From assembly GCA_021647205.1 (NCBI GenBank), contig JAKIVD010000005.1, positions 1 through 64,000 of the forward strand: 64,000 nt of DNA. Direction: 5' to 3'. Source of the stretch: Bacteroidales bacterium. Its GTDB lineage: Bacteria > Bacteroidota > Bacteroidia > Bacteroidales > F082. The translations under genes were made by a program, and so were the position numbers. Under the pieces are notes generated by a model. The model had not been told where the DNA came from. It made no database searches and saw nothing but the letters and a program-made list of their open reading frames with translations. This document shows, in pieces, positions 59,090-64,000 of this stretch (position 1 is the first letter of the stretch; each line of letters opens with the position of its first letter).

Positions 59090-59980
59090 ATGCATAAAAA
59101 CTTTCAGGGAACCGGGGTGGCCATTGTAACCCCCTTTTTACAAAACGGAAATATCGATTTTGATGCTTTAGGCCGTTTGCTCGAACACATCATCACCGGA
59201 GGGGTTGATTTTGTTGTGGCGCTGGGGACCACCAGCGAAGCCGTAACCCTTTCCACAAGAGAAAAAAATGAGGTAATGGCTTTTGTAAAGGAAAAGGTCA
59301 ATGGCAGGCTTCCCATTGTGATGGGTTTGGGCGGCAACAATACGGCTGCCCTTGTTGAGCAAATCAAATCGACAGATTTCAACGGAATTGACGGGATACT
59401 TTCGGTGGCACCATATTACAACAAACCCAACCAGCGGGGCCTTTACGAACATTTTAACCAGATTGCAACAGCATCGCCTGTTCCGATAATTTTGTACAAT
59501 GTGCCCGGCAGGACGAGCTCGAATATCCAGGCCAAAACAGTGCTGAAACTGGCCGGGAAACATACAAATATTGTAGCCGTTAAAGAAGCTTCCGGCGATT
59601 TGAACCAAGTGATGGAAATCATCAACAACAAAACGGATGATTTCAATGTGCTTTCCGGCGACGATGCCCTCACCTTTCCGATGATGACTCTCGGTGCAAA
59701 AGGGGTTATTTCAGTGGTGGCCAATGCCTTTCCCGCTGAATTTTCGCAGATGGTCAATCATCTGCTGGAAGAAAAGATTGGCTCTGCCCGAACACTCCAT
59801 TATTCCTTACTGGAAATCATCAATCAGCTTTTCGCTGATGGCAATCCCGCCGGTATCAAAGCCGCCTTGTCCCACATGGGTATCTGCGGGAATATTTTAC
59901 GATTACCCATGGTATCGGTAGACGAGATGCTCTTTCAGAAGTTGAAAGATTCTATTGCAGCTTACCGCCCTTCACTTTGA
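59090..59980 (+). CDS. dapA: 4-hydroxy-tetrahydrodipicolinate synthase (DapA)
   Basis: DapA condenses pyruvate with aspartate semialdehyde, the first committed step to lysine and diaminopimelate. The 296-residue product from the ATG at 59090 has the family landmarks: GTGVAIVTPFLQNGNIDFDA, the GTTSEA motif, VMGLGGNNT, the catalytic tyrosine in PIILYNVPGRTSSNI and the Schiff-base lysine in NIVAVKEASGDL, then VLSGDDALTFPMM and GNPAGIKAALSHMG. The in-frame start at 59042 is inside the palindrome/promoter and unlikely. Its 3' end overlaps the convergent TAXI-like gene by 19 bp. Confidence 0.97.
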   Translation: MHKNFQGTGVAIVTPFLQNGNIDFDALGRLLEHIITGGVDFVVALGTTSEAVTLSTREKNEVMAFVKEKVNGRLPIVMGLGGNNTAALVEQIKSTDFNGIDGILSVAPYYNKPNQRGLYEHFNQIATASPVPIILYNVPGRTSSNIQAKTVLKLAGKHTNIVAVKEASGDLNQVMEIINNKTDDFNVLSGDDALTFPMMTLGAKGVISVVANAFPAEFSQMVNHLLEEKIGSARTLHYSLLEIINQLFADGNPAGIKAALSHMGICGNILRLPMVSVDEMLFQKLKDSIAAYRPSL

Positions 59981-61245
59981 TCACTTATTCTTTTACTTTC
60001 GATCTCAGCAAAAATTTCCTGGTAAAGCCGCAAAAAGATCATAAAGGAATTGTCAGCAACCAGCTTGTTTTTTTTCAGTGATTCAAATGACCTGGAACGT
60101 ATCCGTTGTAATTCATCGAGTAATTCTTCTGTTGAATTCTTATTGTGTTCATCAAAAGCCCTGCCTCTGACATGGAGCAATTCGGAGTAATATTTCTCAA
60201 TGCGCTCCTTGAGCCTGTTCTTCAGGCGTTTATGGAATGAAGCAAGCGTACCCAGAAAAATGGCAGTTACTGAAAGCACAGGCCAGATGGTGGCGGCATA
60301 CCTGACCCAGATGGAGGGTTTGTCGCGGTTCAGGTAATCGAGCGTACCCCGGTGGAGTGGAAACGAAAGATTTTTCCTGTCGATTTCGGTTTCCAGCAAT
60401 GCATAAATATTATTCTGCCTTACCAGTGTTGCTTTGTTTTCAATCAGTGAACCAAACACTTCGTAAATGGTACGGGCATTATAATCCTCACGGCAAACCA
60501 ATACATCGCGGATGGCAACCGTTAAAACAGGTTCTTCGGGTTTTCCGGCATAAAAATTCCTTGGTATAATGAAAGGGTAAGCCCAGGGAAAAGACATTTG
60601 AAATCCCTCGACTGCCGAACCATGGCCGTATTGCAATACCTTGTCCAGTGAAAAAAACGTCCACCCGCTTTCCAGCAGTTTGGTCACAAAAGGATTCTGT
60701 ACATGCGTTAAGCCGATGTAAACCGAAGAGGTGCCGGACAGATGGTTTACACTGCGCTCTGAGAGCAGTTCCCCTTTTACTTTGGCCGGATTGATGTTGA
60801 AACTTTGGAAGATGTCCCTGAAAAACAGGCTGTCCATCGCCGACATGTCCTCGTAAAACACCAGGTTGTTTTCGAGCAACTCCTTGAGGTTGCGGGCCTG
60901 AGTGCCCGGTTTTGTCAGCACCATCAACAGACGCGGCAGAAGCGGCAGCACCGTGCTCACGGAAAACTCATCTTTTTTGATCAGCGTGTTGCTGGGGATA
61001 ATTGCCATATCGATGGTTTTGTCTGCCAGTTTCCTCAGGGCAACCCCCTCTTCAAGGTCGTAAAGCATTTTAACTGAAAGGTCCGTCTGGCTTTCCAGAA
61101 GACTGATGATGGCCGAATCGCTAACCCTTGCCGAACCATGTTCGGTTATCTTCAAAATTGTCAGGGATTTCCTGCCTCCGTTTCCACACGAAACGGCCAA
61201 AAGCATGACGATGAAAACCAACAGCAGACTTATAAACTTGTTCAT
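59962..61245 (-). CDS. TAXI-family solute-binding lipoprotein with C-terminal membrane helix and cytoplasmic tail
   Basis: The 427-residue protein has a lipoprotein signal (ISLLLVFIVMLLAVSC, lipobox LAVSC with the modified Cys at about residue 20), a TAXI/TRAP-type periplasmic binding domain (about 28-305; ALRKLADKTIDMAIIPSNTL, RDVLVCREDYNARTIYEVFG), then a membrane helix (ATIWPVLSVTAIFLGTLASF, about 320-340) and a charged helical tail of about 85 residues (KRLKNRLKERIEKYYSELLH). No TRAP permease genes are adjacent. The added helix and tail suggest that ligand binding is relayed across the membrane, or that the protein scaffolds a complex. It converges on dapA. Confidence 0.82.
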   Translation of the reverse strand: MNKFISLLLVFIVMLLAVSCGNGGRKSLTILKITEHGSARVSDSAIISLLESQTDLSVKMLYDLEEGVALRKLADKTIDMAIIPSNTLIKKDEFSVSTVLPLLPRLLMVLTKPGTQARNLKELLENNLVFYEDMSAMDSLFFRDIFQSFNINPAKVKGELLSERSVNHLSGTSSVYIGLTHVQNPFVTKLLESGWTFFSLDKVLQYGHGSAVEGFQMSFPWAYPFIIPRNFYAGKPEEPVLTVAIRDVLVCREDYNARTIYEVFGSLIENKATLVRQNNIYALLETEIDRKNLSFPLHRGTLDYLNRDKPSIWVRYAATIWPVLSVTAIFLGTLASFHKRLKNRLKERIEKYYSELLHVRGRAFDEHNKNSTEELLDELQRIRSRSFESLKKNKLVADNSFMIFLRLYQEIFAEIESKRISDQSEGR

Positions 61246-61339
61246 CCGGTTATTTTATTGATTGTAGCCGACAAAATTAGTTTTTTTCTTGAAGCCTGAT
61301 TTTTCAACTGAAAGTCAGCACAGCATGTAATAAGTTTTG

Positions 61340-61347
61340 TAATTTTG
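61340..61347 (+). promoter_or_regulatory. -7 box upstream of the M14 peptidase gene
   Basis: TAATTTTG (TAnnTTTG) 38 bp before the ATG at 61386. No exact -33. Confidence 0.45.
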
Positions 61348-61385
61348 GCCTTGCTGCTGAAGGCAAAACGCTTAACCGAAATTGT

Positions 61386-63083
61386 ATGACAAGATTCTTT
61401 TTAACCACGATGACCGGCCTTCTGTTCCTGTTTTCCGCTGTGGGACAGACCGATGAATATTCCAAGGCACAACAAACCCTGCACCAGCGGGGCGAAGTTT
61501 ATTTCCGCTTCCATCTTGACCGGGACCTGCCGCTCAGGCAGCAACTGGAAAAACTAAGCAAAATCGTGAGCATCAGCAGTGTTGAAAAAACTGTCGTGAC
61601 GGCTTATGCCAACGAAAAAGAATTCAGCAGGTTCCGGGAACTCGGCTTTAGCTACGAGGTACTCACACCCCCTTCCATGCTGCTGGATCGTTCCGTAGTG
61701 GATGCCCGCAATCCGCAAACCATTTGGGACTTTTACCCTTCCTATTCCGAATACCTGGACATCATGGATCAGTTTGTTGCCGACTATCCCTCCCTCTGCG
61801 AAGTGGTGAACATCGGCACATCGGAAGAAGGGCGCGAATTGTTGTTCCTCCACATCAACGACAGTTTGGGCGTACCGCAAAATGAGCCGGAATTCATGTA
61901 TACCTCAAGCATGCACGGCGACGAGATCACGGGCTACGTCCTTATGCTCCACCTGATTGAATACCTGCTGGAAAACCACGGAAGCGACGACCGGATCACC
62001 AACATGGTTAATTCCATTGACATCTGGATCAATCCGCTGGCCAATCCTGACGGCACCTATGCCGGGGGTAACGAATCTGTTTTCGGGGCAACCCGTTACA
62101 ATGCCAATTTTGTTGACCTGAACCGCAATTATCCCGACCCCGAAGACGGCCCCCACCCCGACGGCAATGCCTACCAGGCCGAAACACAGGCCTTCATGGA
62201 TTTTGCCGATGCTCATCATTTCTCCCTTTCTGCTAATTTTCATGGAGGGGCTGAGGTAATTAACTATCCCTGGGATACCTGGGCAAAGCTCACTGCCGAC
62301 AATGACTGGTGGGTCTATGTTTGCCGGCAATATGCTGATACGGCACAAGCTCACAGTCCGGCCGGCTATTTTACCGACCTGAACAATGGGATCACCAATG
62401 GCTATGCCTGGTACGAAGTTGCCGGCGGCAGACAGGACTACATGAATTACGAACAACATTGCCGCGAAGTTACCGTCGAGCTTTCTGGATCCAAGCTGCC
62501 CTCCCCCGTTCAGTTACCTGACTTCTGGGAATACAACTACCGCTCATTTCTGGATTATATGGAACAATCCCTGTTTGGTATCCGCGGGCTTGTTACCGAT
62601 GCCCAGACAGGGGAAGCGGTTTATGCAGAAGTATTTATCGAAGGGCACGATGAAGATCAATCACAGGTGTACGCTAACCTGCCCACAGGAAATTACAACC
62701 GTCTGATCTATTCGGGAAATTACACGGTTACTTATCGTTCCGGGGGCTATTTACCATTTGTGGTAAGCAATGTTGTGGTCGCAAATGACAGTACGACCAT
62801 CGTCAATGTCCAGTTGGATTCGCTGGTCGGGCTGGACGAAGAAGAACAATCGACCGATGGGGTGCTTGTTTTTCCGAACCCTGCAAAAAACATGCTCAAT
62901 ATCCACCTTACCGGCTTGGCAGAAGAAATTACATTGATCAGTGCGGGCGGACGGACATTCCTGCACACTGTCCCCACGACGGAGAACATCCGGATTGACC
63001 TGAGTAAATTCCCCAAAGGGGTTTACGTCCTGAATGTCAGGCTTGAAGGACGCACCGTTAACCAAAAAATCATGATTCAATAA
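61386..63083 (+). CDS. Secreted M14-family zinc carboxypeptidase with T9SS type A sorting domain
   Basis: The 565-residue protein has a signal peptide (FLTTMTGLLFLFSAVGQ), a propeptide-like region (about 25-110), a peptidase M14 domain (about 115-395) with the zinc ligands in SSMHGDEITGY (HxxE) and ANFHGGAEVINYPWD (His), the substrate-binding VDLNRNYPD, and the catalytic glutamate in REVTVELSG. A carboxypeptidase-regulatory-like domain follows (IRGLVTDAQTGEAVYAEVFI, about 400-475), then a T9SS type A domain (VFPNPAKNMLNIHLTGL, KFPKGVYVLNVRLEGRTVNQ). It should be exported and cleave C-terminal residues from proteins or peptides outside the cell. Confidence 0.93.
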   Translation: MTRFFLTTMTGLLFLFSAVGQTDEYSKAQQTLHQRGEVYFRFHLDRDLPLRQQLEKLSKIVSISSVEKTVVTAYANEKEFSRFRELGFSYEVLTPPSMLLDRSVVDARNPQTIWDFYPSYSEYLDIMDQFVADYPSLCEVVNIGTSEEGRELLFLHINDSLGVPQNEPEFMYTSSMHGDEITGYVLMLHLIEYLLENHGSDDRITNMVNSIDIWINPLANPDGTYAGGNESVFGATRYNANFVDLNRNYPDPEDGPHPDGNAYQAETQAFMDFADAHHFSLSANFHGGAEVINYPWDTWAKLTADNDWWVYVCRQYADTAQAHSPAGYFTDLNNGITNGYAWYEVAGGRQDYMNYEQHCREVTVELSGSKLPSPVQLPDFWEYNYRSFLDYMEQSLFGIRGLVTDAQTGEAVYAEVFIEGHDEDQSQVYANLPTGNYNRLIYSGNYTVTYRSGGYLPFVVSNVVVANDSTTIVNVQLDSLVGLDEEEQSTDGVLVFPNPAKNMLNIHLTGLAEEITLISAGGRTFLHTVPTTENIRIDLSKFPKGVYVLNVRLEGRTVNQKIMIQ

Positions 63084-63115
63084 TTTCCCCTTTCAATAAG
63101 AAGTCGGAAGACGAC

Positions 63116-63136
63116 CGGGGTTTATACCCGTTTTTT
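63116..63136 (+). terminator. Intrinsic terminator after the M14 gene
   Basis: CGGG, 7-base loop, CCCG, then six T residues (63131-63136). It is a short stem but with a clear U-tract, 33 bp after the stop. Confidence 0.65.
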
Positions 63137-63200
63137 CCTCGCTGCGGGCAATCGTGCTCATCAAGTTGGAAAAGGCACCCAGGTCAATACCAGGTAATTG

Positions 63201-63229
63201 AAAAAAGGGTCTGAAATTCAGACCCTTTT
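63201..63229 (-). terminator. Intrinsic terminator of tRNA-Arg
   Basis: Arms AAAAGGGTCTGAA (63203-63215) and TTCAGACCCTTTT (63217-63229) around a single base (a few innermost pairs must open). On the minus strand the hairpin ends in six T residues, 44 bp past the tRNA. Confidence 0.85.
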
Positions 63230-63272
63230 AAGGTAAGCTTTGCTGTAACTTGTTGCGTTTCAGCACATCACG

Positions 63273-63346
63273 TGAACCCGAAGGGACTCGAACCCCTAAC
63301 CTCCTGATCCGTAGTCAGGTGCACTATCCAATTATGCTACGGGTCC
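63273..63346 (-). tRNA. tRNA-Arg (anticodon ACG)
   Basis: On the minus strand all four arms form: acceptor GGACCCG with CGGGUUC (one G-U), D-stem GCAU/GUGC, anticodon stem CCUGA/UCAGG with loop CUACGGA (anticodon ACG), and a T-arm with loop UUCGAAC. The discriminator is A and CCA is not encoded. A34 would be deaminated to inosine to read CGU, CGC and CGA. Confidence 0.97.
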
Positions 63347-63359
63347 ATAATTTGGAGTG

Positions 63360-63390
63360 CAAAAGTACAAAGTTTTTCTATTATTTCAAC
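63360..63390 (-). promoter_or_regulatory. Promoter of tRNA-Arg
   Basis: The minus strand reads GTTG (63390-63387), 19 bp, then TACTTTTG (63367-63360), 13 bp before the tRNA 5' end. The -33 element falls in the adjacent 7-bp repeat array. Confidence 0.6.
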
Positions 63391-63432
63391 TTTCAACTTT
63401 CAACTTTCAACTTTTAACTTTCAACTTTCAAC
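63384..63432. repeat. 7-bp tandem repeat TTTCAAC
   Basis: Seven tandem units, six perfect and one TTTTAAC, between tRNA-Arg and the ABC permease gene end. The variant unit equals the complement of the 22384-22411 repeat unit. Confidence 0.95.
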
Positions 63433-63446
63433 TTTCCCCCCTCCCC

Positions 63447-64000
63447 TCACTCATACCGCAGTGCCCTGGCAGGTTCAATGCGCGAAATATACCAGGATGG
63501 GACAAGAAGCATCAGCAGGCAAATGACAAAAGTACCCAGGTTAAGCAGGAGGAAGTTTGTCAAGGACAATTCAACCGGTACAAAATCCATGTAGTAGTCT
63601 GCGGGTGACAACTTAATCAGATGGAAATTATTCTGGACAAAATAAAATCCCAGCCCGGCCACGTTTCCCCAAAGCATGCCTTTTGAAATGATAACGGCAG
63701 CCTTCAGCAAAAAAACTTTCCTGATGGAAGCGTTCGTCGCACCCAGTGCCTTGAGGATACCGACCATACTGGTGCGTTCCAGAATAATGATCAACAAGGT
63801 GGAAACCATTGTGATGCCGGCCACAAGAATCAGTAAAACAAGTACCACGGCCACATTCATGTCAAGCAGGTCCAGCCAGTTGAATATTTGCGGATATTCT
63901 TCTTTAACCGTGATCAGGTTCAGTTTGTAGGGGATTTCACGGTATAGCTGCTCAGCAACTTCGTCAAGCCTGTCGGGTTCCCGGATAAAAACCTCAATGC
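63447..64000 (-). CDS. LolC/E-type ABC transporter permease (FtsX-like), C-terminal part
   Basis: The gene runs off the right edge; the frame is open from its stop at 63447 to the end of the window (about 184 residues seen). The visible part ends an extracytoplasmic domain (REPDRLDEVAEQLYREIPYK, FNWLDLLDMN) and continues into three membrane helices with the FtsX/MacB signature RTSMVGILKALGATNASIRK, ending SRIEPARALRYE. This is the C-terminal half of a LolC/LolE-like permease, which releases lipoproteins from the inner membrane together with an ATPase. The ATG at 63860 is internal, not the start. Confidence 0.88.
   Translation of the reverse strand, partial: IEVFIREPDRLDEVAEQLYREIPYKLNLITVKEEYPQIFNWLDLLDMNVAVVLVLLILVAGITMVSTLLIIILERTSMVGILKALGATNASIRKVFLLKAAVIISKGMLWGNVAGLGFYFVQNNFHLIKLSPADYYMDFVPVELSLTNFLLLNLGTFVICLLMLLVPSWYISRIEPARALRYE

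Noticed and set aside
63384-63432. Tandem repeat considered as a CRISPR array
   Set aside because: 7-bp units without spacers; it is a simple heptanucleotide repeat. The same applies to 5829-5891 and 22384-22411.
63860-64000. ATG at 63860 as start of the permease
   Set aside because: The frame continues to the window edge and encodes the expected extracytoplasmic domain; the Met is internal.

Overview
The window comes from a member of the Bacteroidota, most likely of the order Bacteroidales. The evidence is: several secreted proteins ending in type IX secretion (T9SS) type A sorting domains and one ending in a type B (gliding-type) domain; a PorE-like TPR/propeller/OmpA lipoprotein-type protein; lineage-restricted families (DUF1599, BT_3928-type DoxX protein, DUF6913, DUF1573, DUF438); and about twenty genes preceded by the Bacteroidota -7 promoter box TAnnTTTG instead of a sigma-70 -10 box. 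Shine-Dalgarno sequences are mostly absent, as usual in this phylum.

Layout. 0.6-10.4 kb is housekeeping: yaaA, a seven-helix membrane protein, uvrB, a free-standing archaeal-type Thr-tRNA editing domain paired with arfB, rarA, an MFS permease with a DUF6913 protein, and a beta-lactamase-fold hydrolase. 10.4-13.8 kb is an accessory module (GC-rich 153-bp structured repeat, 8-bp tandem repeat, frameshifted T9SS surface protein). A decayed second copy of the same module lies at 20.3-21.2 kb. Between them are porE-like, queE, folD and ffh. 21.3-26.4 kb holds a Dpp-type permease, BT_3928/DUF1599, then folP, the c-di-AMP synthase gene cdaA and a DksA-like gene. 26.4-38.9 kb is rich in secreted T9SS proteins around sucD and mnmE. 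39.1-44.6 kb is a deoxyribose/acetaldehyde route: deoC, a two-domain ALDH16-like dehydrogenase, and pta. clpB follows. 48.3-52.6 kb carries a gliding-type secreted protein, a DUF1573 lipoprotein, then yajC, a YbbR-domain gene and coaE. 52.8-56.0 kb is a large sortilin-like propeller protein. 59.1-64.0 kb holds dapA, a TAXI-like binding protein, an M14 carboxypeptidase, tRNA-Arg(ACG) and a truncated LolC/E-type permease.

The most notable region is 56.1-57.8 kb. It holds a MntA/HepT toxin-antitoxin pair, then the remains of a type II-C CRISPR-Cas locus: one 36-nt CRISPR repeat, an intact cas2, and about 130 bp from the cas2 start, on the opposite strand, a complete-looking tracrRNA with its own promoter, anti-repeat, nexus, GNRA hairpin and UUCG terminator. 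The anti-repeat pairs with the lone repeat. cas9 and cas1, expected between tracrRNA and cas2, are absent. A 33-bp palindrome found at two other places in the window sits exactly in that gap, so it looks like a deletion scar.

Smaller repeat families include the 33-bp palindrome (3 copies), terminator hairpins with a constant outer stem and covarying inner stem (3 copies), and 7-bp tandem repeats (3 arrays). All calls come from reading the sequence; no database search was run.
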